NCBI GenBank assembly: GCA_030669445.1
Contig: DAOVDP010000070.1
Coordinates: 1-6,482 of the forward strand
DNA: 6,482 bases
From: Candidatus Latescibacterota bacterium
GTDB taxonomy: Bacteria; Latescibacterota; MVCY01
Direction: 5' to 3'
Under the pieces are notes generated by a model. The model saw only the letters and a program-made list of their open reading frames with translations, ran no database searches and was not told the DNA's origin. A program made the position numbers and the translations under genes. Positions 1-6,386 of this stretch are shown piece after piece (the stretch's first letter is position 1; the number at the start of each line of letters is the position of its first letter).

Positions 1-1031
1 AAGAGATGAAGAAATACCCAAATCGGTTCCAGTCCCTCTTTGTACACACCGGCCAACATTACGACGACCAGATGTCCCGGATTTTCCTCCAGGATTTAGA
101 ACTGCCCCAACCGGATGTGTACCTGGGTGTGGGCTCGGGGAGCCAGGGATTTCAGACAGCTAAGATAATGATCGAGTTCGAGAAGGCGATGGACAGAGAG
201 AAACCCGACTTGGTGATGGTAGTCGGGGATGTGAACTCCACGCTGGCCTGTGCGTTGGTTTCCTCCAAGATGTGTGTCCCGGTCGCCCATGTGGAGGCTG
301 GCTTGAGGAGTTTCGACAGGACGATGCCTGAGGAGATAAACAGGATTCTCACCGATCAGCTCTCAGATTATCTGTTCATCACTTGTGAGGAAGCCAATGA
401 GAACCTTAGCAGAGAAGGTATTGTGGGGAAGAAGATATATTTCGTGGGGAATGTGATGATACAGTCTCTGCTGAGGTATCGCCAGAAGGCAGAAAGGTCC
501 CATATCTTGGAAGAACTTGGTTTGAACAGAGGGGAATACTGTTTGCTTACGCTTCATCGGCCGTCGAATGTGGATCAAAGAGAAACATTTCAAAGAATAT
601 TAGAGGCTCTGGTCTGGATTCAACACAAGATAAAAGTTGTCTTTCCAGCCCATCCCAGAACGCAGAAGCAAATGAAACAGTTTGGGTTTAATAATGCAAA
701 GGCTCAATCATTTAATAAGCTTATGATTACTAATCCCTTCGGTTATCTTGACTTTCTGTGTCTGGAAATGAATGCTAAGTTTCTATTGACTGATTCAGGC
801 GGGCTCCAAGAGGAAAGCACTTTCTTTGGCATCCCTTGTTTGACTCTAAGGGAGAACACTGAGAGGCCGGTCACTGTTACTCAGGGGACTAATATCCTGG
901 TTGGGACTGATCCGACGAGGATAGTCAAAGAAACCCTGGACATTTTGAAGGGTAATGGGAAGAGAGGGAAAGTTCCTGAACTCTGGGATGAGAGGGTAGC
1001 CCAGAGGATAGTTAAGGTGCTTGTGGGATAA
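1..1031 (+). CDS. wecB: UDP-N-acetylglucosamine 2-epimerase (non-hydrolysing), 5'-truncated by the window edge
   Basis: This enzyme interconverts UDP-GlcNAc and UDP-ManNAc in the cytoplasm, feeding ManNAc or ManNAcA into surface polysaccharide. The reading frame is open from the window edge (first whole codon at 3). The Met codon at 6 is probably internal, because family members begin about 25-30 residues earlier with a nucleotide-binding GTRPE segment that is absent here. Numbering from that Met, the visible family motifs are TGQH (15-18), GDVNST (74-79), HVEAGLR (95-101) followed by MPEEINR (107-113), LHRPSN (from 183), DSGGLQEE (263-270) and RENTERP (282-288). These include the acidic and histidine residues known to be catalytic in WecB. 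The 341 visible residues plus the missing start would give the usual length of about 370. The frame ends with TAA and no clear terminator follows. The family is secure; the specific polysaccharide is unknown. Confidence 0.95.
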   Translation, partial: EMKKYPNRFQSLFVHTGQHYDDQMSRIFLQDLELPQPDVYLGVGSGSQGFQTAKIMIEFEKAMDREKPDLVMVVGDVNSTLACALVSSKMCVPVAHVEAGLRSFDRTMPEEINRILTDQLSDYLFITCEEANENLSREGIVGKKIYFVGNVMIQSLLRYRQKAERSHILEELGLNRGEYCLLTLHRPSNVDQRETFQRILEALVWIQHKIKVVFPAHPRTQKQMKQFGFNNAKAQSFNKLMITNPFGYLDFLCLEMNAKFLLTDSGGLQEESTFFGIPCLTLRENTERPVTVTQGTNILVGTDPTRIVKETLDILKGNGKRGKVPELWDERVAQRIVKVLVG

Positions 1032-1087
1032 AACTTAAGGTTTTGCTGTTTTCCAGGGCGTGTGCAAACCCAACTTCCAAAATCAGC

Positions 1088-1115
1088 TTGTTTTTTTCCA
1101 CTTTTTGTGTATATT
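1088..1115 (+). promoter_or_regulatory. possible weak sigma-70 promoter
   Basis: TTGTTT at 1088-1093 (3 of 6 matches to the -35 consensus) lies 16 bases before TATATT at 1110-1115 (5 of 6 matches to the -10 consensus), in a T-rich stretch. It precedes the AAGGAG and ATG of the broken small frame starting at 1155. It could serve that frame or the lipoprotein gene further on. The -35 box is poor and AT-rich tracts give such matches by chance, so this is tentative. Confidence 0.25.
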
Positions 1116-1154
1116 CATCTTGAACTATCTCACCACAAAGGGAAGGAGAAGCTT

Positions 1155-1358
1155 ATGGGAATGGTCACATTGGAGATTCTTGGTGTTGAATCCTTTCAAT
1201 CGTACCTTACAGATTTTGTCGGAAAAATCCTCTCTTTGTCCTGAGGAGGAGCCCAAGAGCGGGCTGAAGCAAGAGAGGATGAAATAAAGAGACTTGACAC
1301 TCCCATATCCGAACCAGGGGAAAGGTACGAGAGCCTTTCCGTCCAAGATGGAAAATAA
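1155..1358 (+). pseudogene. possible small gene interrupted by one in-frame TGA
   Basis: A good ribosome binding site, AAGGAG at 1143-1148, stands 6 bases before ATG 1155. The frame reads 29 codons (starting MGMVTLEILGVES) to TGA at 1242-1244. It then stays open in the same frame for 37 more codons, rich in charged residues (for example AQERAEAREDEIKRL), to TAA at 1356-1358. The charged, low-cysteine composition looks more like real protein than a shadow frame, whereas the opposite strand gives a Cys/Phe/Ser-rich translation typical of antisense. I do not recognise the sequence. It could be a nonsense-disrupted gene, a 29-residue peptide gene followed by chance open frame, or non-coding DNA. 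A selenocysteine reading of the TGA is not well supported. Confidence 0.3.
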
Positions 1359-1360
1359 GA

Positions 1361-1477
1361 ATGGTGAACAATGTAGATAGTCAGTACTTGGATACCAGAG
1401 GAAGATTTCGGACAAACACTTATCGGCTATTAGGCAAAACGGCATCCGCAATCAAATCGGACAGTGAAAGGGAGTAA
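1361..1477 (+). CDS. small unrecognised ORF, 38 aa, possibly the tail of a decayed gene
   Basis: The frame starts at ATG 1361, 2 bases after the preceding broken frame ends, and runs to TAA 1475-1477. The translation is hydrophilic and protein-like (it includes SQYLDTRGRFRTNTYRLLGK). No convincing Shine-Dalgarno lies at a normal distance before ATG 1361. The same frame is open back to about 1298, so the true unit may begin earlier or be the 3' part of a frameshifted gene continuing from 1155-1358. Its last codons contain GGGAG (1470-1474), the ribosome binding site of the lipoprotein gene starting at 1483, so translation of the two could be coupled. No family is recognised, and it may not be expressed. 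Confidence 0.25.
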   Translation: MVNNVDSQYLDTRGRFRTNTYRLLGKTASAIKSDSERE

Positions 1478-1482
1478 TAGAT

Positions 1483-1806
1483 ATGAGAAGAACAGTCGCA
1501 TATCTGGTACTTCTCTTGTTCACTACAGCGCTATTAACAGGGTGTGCTGCAATGGCAGTTTCGCCTGTGACAGGTACTTTGTACGCCGATGTCGCGGGGC
1601 CTGTCACTGCGACGAGCAACCCCGGTTATTCCAAGGTTGGGACTGCTTCCTGCGTTTCCTACTTGGGGCTCATAGCAACCGCTGATGCTAGCATAAAAGC
1701 CGCAATGGAGAACGGTGGAATTACTAAAGTCCACCACGTTGACTACAAAAGTAGCAATATACTGGGACTTTATGCTGAGTACACCGTGATCGTGTATGGA
1801 GAGTAG
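1483..1806 (+). CDS. TRL-like family lipoprotein
   Basis: This is a 107-residue envelope lipoprotein of unknown molecular role. The N-terminus is a standard lipoprotein signal: two Arg, a hydrophobic core (residues 5-18) and the lipobox LTGC, with Cys21 as the predicted lipidated residue. Position +2 is Ala, so nothing marks it for inner-membrane retention by the enterobacterial Asp rule. The mature 87 residues match what I recall of the TRL-like family: an early Gly/Pro-rich stretch (VTGTLYADVAGPV, 29-41), then LGLIATADASI (61-71), NGGITKVHHVDY (77-88) and an end in YTVIVYGE (100-107). Cys57 is a second cysteine in the mature part. The start is fixed by GGGAG at 1470-1474, 8 bases before the ATG. 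The stop is TAG. The next gene begins 135 bases later on the same strand and is also exported, so joint transcription is plausible. The family call comes from pattern memory, not a search. Confidence 0.85.
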   Translation: MRRTVAYLVLLLFTTALLTGCAAMAVSPVTGTLYADVAGPVTATSNPGYSKVGTASCVSYLGLIATADASIKAAMENGGITKVHHVDYKSSNILGLYAEYTVIVYGE

Positions 1807-1866
1807 CTGAAAAGGTCTAAATGGTTACGGGTGCCAATCACCTATCAGCGGCTTCATGGCTCGCTA

Positions 1867-1933
1867 CGTTCCTCCAATGCCCTTCGGGTACTTCGCAAAA
1901 TCCAGGAACGAGATACGAAGAAGACCCGAGGAG
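1867..1933 (+). promoter_or_regulatory. structured leader with interlocking inverted repeats at the next gene's ribosome binding site
   Basis: Two inverted repeats interlock. CGTTCCT (1867-1873) is complementary to AGGAACG (1904-1910). TCGGGT (1884-1889) with CTTCG (1891-1895) is complementary to CGAAG (1916-1920) with ACCCGA (1924-1929). The first stem's 3' arm lies in the loop of the second, so both together would form a pseudoknot-like fold, or they could alternate. The second stem overlaps GAGGAG (1928-1933), the ribosome binding site for ATG 1942, and could mask it. The complementarity is visible; a regulatory role is inference. The segment is also open in the frame of the downstream gene. 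Confidence 0.35.
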
Positions 1934-1941
1934 TTGTGGTT

Positions 1942-4875
1942 ATGCCAAATAGACTGTTATTCTTCTCTTTCGTTTTTCTATTTATCTCCTCCGGACAAGT
2001 CCATTCTCACTCCCCGGCCTATCGGTGGCGCACCATCCAGACAGAGCACTTCTGGGTTCACTACCACCAGGGGGAAGAACATAGCGCCCAGCATGTGGCC
2101 TGTTTAGCTGAGGAGCTGTATCCGCCTATTACTACCTCCCTTCACACCGATCCGGGCAGAGTCCACGTCGTCCTGAACGGTCATACCGACTTTGCCAACG
2201 GGTATGCTACTCCTCTTCCCAAGCACATAGAGCTCTACACCACCTCGCCTCAGGGCAAGTGGGCCGGCACCCGACAGGAGGACTGGCTTCGCCTGCTGTT
2301 CGCCCACGAATACACCCATATCGTTCAGTTCAGTGTTGCCGACGGCTTCACCCTGTTGGGCAAGCTGGCCTTCGGCGACTTAGCTCTGCTCTCCAACTGC
2401 CTCATCCCAGGCTGGGCCATCGAGGGAATAGCGGTAACCGCTGAGACCATCTACAGCAAAGGAGGGCGCGGCACAAATCCCTATTTCGAGATGCTGATCA
2501 AGGCCCCTCTGCTGGAGGGCAGGATGTGGAACCTGGCCCAGGCAGGACATCCCGGTGAGGCAAATCCTCCCCTCGACCGTTTCTACATCGCTGGTTACTA
2601 CTTAACAGACTACCTGCGCAGACACCACGGGGATCGAACTCTGGCGGAAATATACCGGGAATACAGCTTTTTCCCTTTCTTCGGTCTGGGATTCTCCACC
2701 TGGATGGCAACCGGGCACAGCAGCGGCGCTATCTACCGGGATATGCTCGCCGAGCTCAGAGGTAAATTCCAGGTTCAGAGGGAGAATGTGGAGCACCAGG
2801 GTCTGACCAAGTCACGGCGGCTTACCCGACAAAAGGCAGCATTTTTCCACCGCCCCCAGTGGACAAACGACGGGCAGGCCCTCTACACCTATTTAGTCAG
2901 CTACGACACCCTGCCCGCACTGGTAAAGATAGATATCGCTACCGGCAGGTTCAGACGCCTCGTTACCGCCGGGCTGACCCACAGCGGTTCATTTAACTGC
3001 TGGCAGAATAGGACGGTACATTTCGCCAAACTCTCCTCTACCCTATTTTCTGAAGACGATATTTTCTCTGATCTCTATTCTTACGACCTGAAGACTGGCA
3101 GAGAGAAGCGGTTGACCAGAGGCCTCCGAGCCTGGTCGCCGAGCCTTTCACCAGATGGCAAGCAACTGCTCTGTGTTAAGAATGAAGGGGTTTACAGCAA
3201 CCTCTATCTGTTGAGCCCTGACGGAACCGGGTCTCAGAGGTTTACCCATCTTCCCGGTGCCTGTTTCTCCAACCCGGTCTGGAGTCCGGACGGTAAAAAA
3301 ATAGCCGTGGCGGTCAACATCCGCGGGAAACAGGACATCTACCTGGTGAACTCTGACGGTTCTGCTCTCCGGCCCCTTTATGGGGTGGACTCTGCCGGGG
3401 AGTTCGACCCGGTCTGGAGTCCGGACGGTCGCTATCTCCTCTTCGGCTCTGACCGCACGGGAATTAACAATATCTATGCTTTCGACTTAAAGACTGAGAG
3501 ACTTTACCAGGTGACCAATGTAGTCAGCGGGGCATTTGAGCCAGCAGTCTCTCCCGATATGAAAGTGCTTGCCTTCACTCAGTACAGCAGCGAAGGGTTC
3601 TCTGTCTACGTTATGGATTTTGCGCCGGAGAAATGGCCAGAGGTGAAATATCAGAAGAGATTTGTGAAGGAGGTTGCTGGGCTAAAACCAGGAATTCAAT
3701 ATGATTCGGTGCCTTACAGTCCCTGGAGACAGCTTCTGCGGCCCACCTTCTGGCTGCCGGTCCTGGGGGAAGATGAAAAGGGGATTCAACTCGGCGGACT
3801 GACCCTTACCCAGGATGTGCTCTCTCAGCACAGTCTGTTGGTGGAACTGCTGGCAGGGGTGAACAGCCATAGACCCAACTACTTCTTTTCCTACGGCAAT
3901 CACCAGTCTTACCCTATTATCTGGGCGGAGGTCTTTGATCAATCCCTGCGGGAGAAAGGGCTTTTCCCAGACACTCTGCCCGACAGCTTGAACGAATACT
4001 GGTCCCGAGAACAGGGGGGTGGTCTGCACATCGGATTGCCTCTGAGCCTGAGAAGCAATGCCTGGGCGACCTCGTTGTTTCTCCGCCTGGGACTGATTGG
4101 CAAGAGGGTCTCCCGCCTTTCAGATATCCCGGTTGGATACGAGGGAGAAGCCCCTCGGAGGGGTAATTATGTGGGCATTAGCGGCAGACTTATGTTTTTA
4201 AACGGTTACGCCGCCTTCAAAGACATCCTTCCCATTTACGCTCCCCTGGTAACGGTGGCTTGGGAGACTACCAACAGCAGTCTGGGAAGCGACTACCGGG
4301 CCTCTGAGCTTAGAGCTACCATCTGTCAACATCTGCCCTTGGGAGACTACATCCAGACTCTTGCGCACCACGTTTTGGCCGTTGATTTCTCGCTGCAGTT
4401 TCAGCGGGGTGACTACCGGTATGAAAAGTGGGGATTTCTGCCCCGGGGCCACGACGAGAACGCTTCTCCCTTCGATTGCAAAAATCTCGCCTTAGCTTCG
4501 GTTCAGTATGAATTCCCCATCTGGTATGTCGACAATGGCTGGGGGACCCTCCCGCTTTTCCTCAGGAGGGTGACAGGCGACCTCTTCCTCGACTGTGGCA
4601 GTGGCTGGCGGGGCCCTTTGAACCAGCAAAGCGGGAGAGATATCCTCAACAGGGCGAAGACAAGCTGGGGAGCGGAATTAAAGCTTCACACCTTCCTCTT
4701 CTATCGGCTTCCGCTCTGGTTTGGCCTGGGAGCAACCTATCAACCAGGGAAAAAACAGGTGATTCTCTATCCTACCCTGGGCCTGTTTGCCCGGTCCTCC
4801 AGCGGGGAATCCTCGAGAAATTTTCCTCGAAAAGTGGCCAGAGGACTGATCAACCAGAGGTTCTGTCAATATTAA
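1942..4875 (+). CDS. exported zinc peptidase (peptidase MA-like) fused to a PD40 beta-propeller and an outer-membrane beta-barrel
   Basis: This 977-residue protein is predicted to be exported and anchored in the outer membrane. ATG 1942 is chosen because GAGGAG (1928-1933) precedes it by 8 bases and a signal peptide follows directly (MPNRLLFFSFVFLFISSG, cleavage near residue 22). Residues about 30-265 form a gluzincin-like peptidase domain: HEYTH at 122-126 would bind zinc through H122 and H126 with E123 catalytic, and E161 in GWAIEGIA is the likely third ligand. Residues about 280-580 carry PD40/TolB-like blades, with SPDG at 403, 425, 448 and 493, a related SDGS at 471 and SPDM at 537. From YSPWRQLL (592-599) to about 949, alternating aromatic and polar strands resemble BamA/D15-type barrels. 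The last strand-like segment ends at F949, but 28 further residues follow; their final codons and the stop lie in an inverted-repeat element. The substrate is unknown. An alternative start is GTG 1831, which lacks a ribosome binding site. Confidence 0.87.
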   Translation: MPNRLLFFSFVFLFISSGQVHSHSPAYRWRTIQTEHFWVHYHQGEEHSAQHVACLAEELYPPITTSLHTDPGRVHVVLNGHTDFANGYATPLPKHIELYTTSPQGKWAGTRQEDWLRLLFAHEYTHIVQFSVADGFTLLGKLAFGDLALLSNCLIPGWAIEGIAVTAETIYSKGGRGTNPYFEMLIKAPLLEGRMWNLAQAGHPGEANPPLDRFYIAGYYLTDYLRRHHGDRTLAEIYREYSFFPFFGLGFSTWMATGHSSGAIYRDMLAELRGKFQVQRENVEHQGLTKSRRLTRQKAAFFHRPQWTNDGQALYTYLVSYDTLPALVKIDIATGRFRRLVTAGLTHSGSFNCWQNRTVHFAKLSSTLFSEDDIFSDLYSYDLKTGREKRLTRGLRAWSPSLSPDGKQLLCVKNEGVYSNLYLLSPDGTGSQRFTHLPGACFSNPVWSPDGKKIAVAVNIRGKQDIYLVNSDGSALRPLYGVDSAGEFDPVWSPDGRYLLFGSDRTGINNIYAFDLKTERLYQVTNVVSGAFEPAVSPDMKVLAFTQYSSEGFSVYVMDFAPEKWPEVKYQKRFVKEVAGLKPGIQYDSVPYSPWRQLLRPTFWLPVLGEDEKGIQLGGLTLTQDVLSQHSLLVELLAGVNSHRPNYFFSYGNHQSYPIIWAEVFDQSLREKGLFPDTLPDSLNEYWSREQGGGLHIGLPLSLRSNAWATSLFLRLGLIGKRVSRLSDIPVGYEGEAPRRGNYVGISGRLMFLNGYAAFKDILPIYAPLVTVAWETTNSSLGSDYRASELRATICQHLPLGDYIQTLAHHVLAVDFSLQFQRGDYRYEKWGFLPRGHDENASPFDCKNLALASVQYEFPIWYVDNGWGTLPLFLRRVTGDLFLDCGSGWRGPLNQQSGRDILNRAKTSWGAELKLHTFLFYRLPLWFGLGATYQPGKKQVILYPTLGLFARSSSGESSRNFPRKVARGLINQRFCQY
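3272..3429 (+). repeat. 23-base perfect direct repeat in adjacent propeller blades
   Basis: Bases 3272-3294 and 3407-3429 are identical over 23 positions, coding for the PVWSPDG blade motif in the same frame. The copies are 135 bases (45 codons) apart, matching one propeller blade. Identity at third codon positions suggests recent duplication or gene conversion between blades, rather than protein constraint alone. The flanking codons have diverged. Confidence 0.8.
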
Positions 4876-5030
4876 TCCGTAAAAAGACCCTAAACCCAAT
4901 TTTGCCACAGAGACACGGAGGACACAGAGAGAAGTAATTTTCAAAATAATCAAGTAATTACATGTTTGCTTTTCTCCGTGTCTTTTTGTCTCTGTGGTAG
5001 ATTCTAGACTTTTTACGAAAGGATCAATAT
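4869..5030. repeat. imperfect inverted-repeat element with CACAGAGA motifs (MITE-like or palindromic intergenic repeat)
   Basis: The arms pair in blocks. ATATTAATCC (4869-4878) matches the complement of GGATCAATAT (5021-5030) at 9 of 10 positions. CGTAAAAAG (4878-4886) pairs with CTTTTTACG (5009-5017), CCACAGAGAC (4905-4914) with GTCTCTGTGG (4988-4997), and GACACGGAG (4912-4920) with CTCCGTGTC (4974-4982). The right arm carries an extra 8 bases between the last two blocks. CACAGAGA is repeated directly in the left arm (4906-4913 and 4923-4930). The AT-rich centre, about 4935-4970, has no coding potential. I recall CACAGAGACAC-type repeats between genes in many environmental bacterial genomes, but cannot verify this here. 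The left end includes the final Tyr and TAA of the upstream gene. In RNA it would form a large hairpin between the two genes. Confidence 0.8.
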
Positions 5031-5057
5031 CGAATCTCTAAGCACGGGAGGATGAAT

Positions 5058-6206
5058 ATGACCGAGACTAAATATGACGGCCCCAGGAGTATGTTTCCTG
5101 AGGAATATGATGAATTGATGGATCTGAAAGAGATAGCCTACGGCGAGACCCGGCGGCGTTTTCTTAATTATTTTCCCCACACAGCTAAACGGGAGAACTT
5201 TATTTTTGATAACCGTTTCATCATCAAACAGAACGGCAGAATGCTGAGCCATGTAGGATTGATACCGATGGATGTCTATGCTGCCGGCTCAAAGGTGAAG
5301 GTAGGTGGCATCGGAGGAGTAGCCACTCGCCCTGACGCCCGGGGCAAAGGATTTATGGGTAAATTGCTTAACTATTCCACGGAAAGGATGAGAGAGAAGG
5401 GGATACCCCTTTCTATTCTCTGGGGGGATACCCAGAGATACCGCTATTTCGGCTGGGAGACAGCAGGCAGGCAGATGGTTTTCCACTTAAGCAAACGCTC
5501 AGTAAGAGGAATAAATGTAGATAAAGAATTTTCCTTACGGGGATACCGCGGGGGAGAAGATCTGGATCGGATTGCCGAAATTCATGAAAAGGAACCGCTG
5601 AGGTGTGTGCGTTCCCTCCGGGACTACGAACAGCTGCTACAAAGAACGCAGACAGAGGTGTGGCTGGGGAATGAAGGAAATTCCTGGACCTACGCTGTTT
5701 TCTCCGGCAATGAAGTGATCGAATTCGGAGGGGAGCCGTTCACTGTAGCCAAACTCTTTACCTTTATGCTCCACCATTACCCAATGCAGACTATTAAGGT
5801 CTACACCCCCTACAGGGAAAGCCTGATGCTTCACACCCTTTACGGAATCAGCTTTTGCTGGGAGGTGGTTCCCCTGGGGATGATCAAGGTGGTCAACTTA
5901 GAGAGAGTGCTCCGCTGTTTCCAGGGGCAACTACAGAAGAAGGCAGAACTGTTTAAGATAGAACGGGGTATGGGCATCACTCTCCGCATGAATCAAAGTG
6001 AACAGCAAGCTACTATAATTGTGAGAGAAGAATTGGGGATAACAACTGAGACGTCACAGGAAGTGGTCCTCTTATCGGATATAGAATTGGTAAGGCTCCT
6101 TTTCGGCCCTTCGACAGAGGATTTCGGGGAGAATGTAATCCAGAAGAGACTACTTAATTGCCTGTTACCCTTGGATTTTTATGTGTGGGGACTTGACGCT
6201 GTGTAG
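5058..6206 (+). CDS. Eis-like GNAT N-acetyltransferase with C-terminal SCP2-like domain
   Basis: This cytoplasmic protein of 382 residues probably moves an acetyl group from acetyl-CoA to an amine. The N-terminal GNAT domain (about 1-145) has the acetyl-CoA pyrophosphate loop RPDARGKGFMG at 91-101. It is followed by GDTQRYRYFGWE, which resembles the Eis segment bearing the catalytic Tyr; Y128 or Y130 would be its equivalent. Residues about 150-270 would be the second, degenerate GNAT-like domain. Residues about 275-382, with LSDIELVRLLFG and the ending FYVWGLDAV, fit the SCP2-like domain of this family, whose C-terminal carboxylate takes part in catalysis in Eis. GGGAGG (5046-5051) directly abuts ATG 5052 but is 6 bases from ATG 5058, so 5058 is the better start; 5052 would add Met-Asn. 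It follows the inverted-repeat element. The substrate is unknown: Eis acetylates aminoglycosides and lysines, but family members vary widely. The stop is TAG. Confidence 0.87.
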   Translation: MTETKYDGPRSMFPEEYDELMDLKEIAYGETRRRFLNYFPHTAKRENFIFDNRFIIKQNGRMLSHVGLIPMDVYAAGSKVKVGGIGGVATRPDARGKGFMGKLLNYSTERMREKGIPLSILWGDTQRYRYFGWETAGRQMVFHLSKRSVRGINVDKEFSLRGYRGGEDLDRIAEIHEKEPLRCVRSLRDYEQLLQRTQTEVWLGNEGNSWTYAVFSGNEVIEFGGEPFTVAKLFTFMLHHYPMQTIKVYTPYRESLMLHTLYGISFCWEVVPLGMIKVVNLERVLRCFQGQLQKKAELFKIERGMGITLRMNQSEQQATIIVREELGITTETSQEVVLLSDIELVRLLFGPSTEDFGENVIQKRLLNCLLPLDFYVWGLDAV

Positions 6207-6260
6207 AGGGAATTTGAGTTGTGGGTAATCAGAGAATTTGCCCCGTCACTCGCAGATACT

Positions 6261-6321
6261 TTGGGATTGACAGAGGGTTCTTTTTTAGATATATTTACTG
6301 AACAAAAAAAGGGAGTCCCAA
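6261..6321. repeat. imperfect dyad symmetry around the deformylase promoter
   Basis: TTGGGA (6261-6266) is complementary to TCCCAA (6316-6321). Inside it, TTCTTTTTT (6278-6286) can pair with AAAAAAGGG (6305-6313) with two G-T pairs. The pair of arms encloses both promoter hexamers. It could be an operator, or a weak hairpin ending transcripts from the acetyltransferase gene, but there is no terminal T-run after it. The poly-T/poly-A part could arise by chance. Confidence 0.3.
6267..6295 (+). promoter_or_regulatory. near-consensus sigma-70 promoter for the deformylase gene
   Basis: TTGACA (6267-6272, perfect -35) and TATATT (6290-6295, 5 of 6 at -10) are separated by exactly 17 bases. A start near 6302 would give a leader of about 85 bases before the ATG at 6387. 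The position, in a 180-base gap just before a gene start, supports it. Bases 6207-6266 show no other feature. Confidence 0.65.
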
Positions 6322-6386
6322 GCAAGCAATTCTGTCCAAATCAATAAAGAAGTTGCTGTTTTCGTTTAGCAAGGGAGAAAAATTAA

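Noticed and set aside
1038..1073. Possible terminator after the epimerase gene: GGTTTTGC and GCAAACC can pair.
   Set aside because: The stem needs a bulge, the loop is long, and the T-run at 1091-1097 is too far from the stem.
1242..1265. TGA at 1242 read as selenocysteine with the hairpin at 1250-1265 as a SECIS element.
   Set aside because: The stem is only 5 bp with a loop starting too close to the TGA for a typical bacterial SECIS, and the surrounding residues match no selenoprotein I know.
1294..1322. Perfect TTGACA at 1294-1299 as a promoter for the lipoprotein gene.
   Set aside because: The bases 16-19 positions downstream are G-rich (around GGGGAAAGG), so no -10 box is present.
1125..1451. 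A 108-codon open frame on the minus strand opposite the 1032-1482 gap.
   Set aside because: It is rich in Cys, Phe, Ser and Leu in the manner of antisense translation, shows no family motif, and lies opposite frames with better coding character and a better ribosome binding site.
1831..1941. GTG 1831 as the start of the peptidase-propeller-barrel protein.
   Set aside because: There is no ribosome binding site at a usable distance, and the 37 added residues are polar and would bury the signal peptide that begins cleanly at ATG 1942.
4678..5252. Minus-strand open frames across 4678-4953 and 5013-5252.
   Set aside because: They are antisense to the barrel protein, the inverted repeat and the acetyltransferase. 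The first reads through the repeat, giving a translation that has no protein family behind it.
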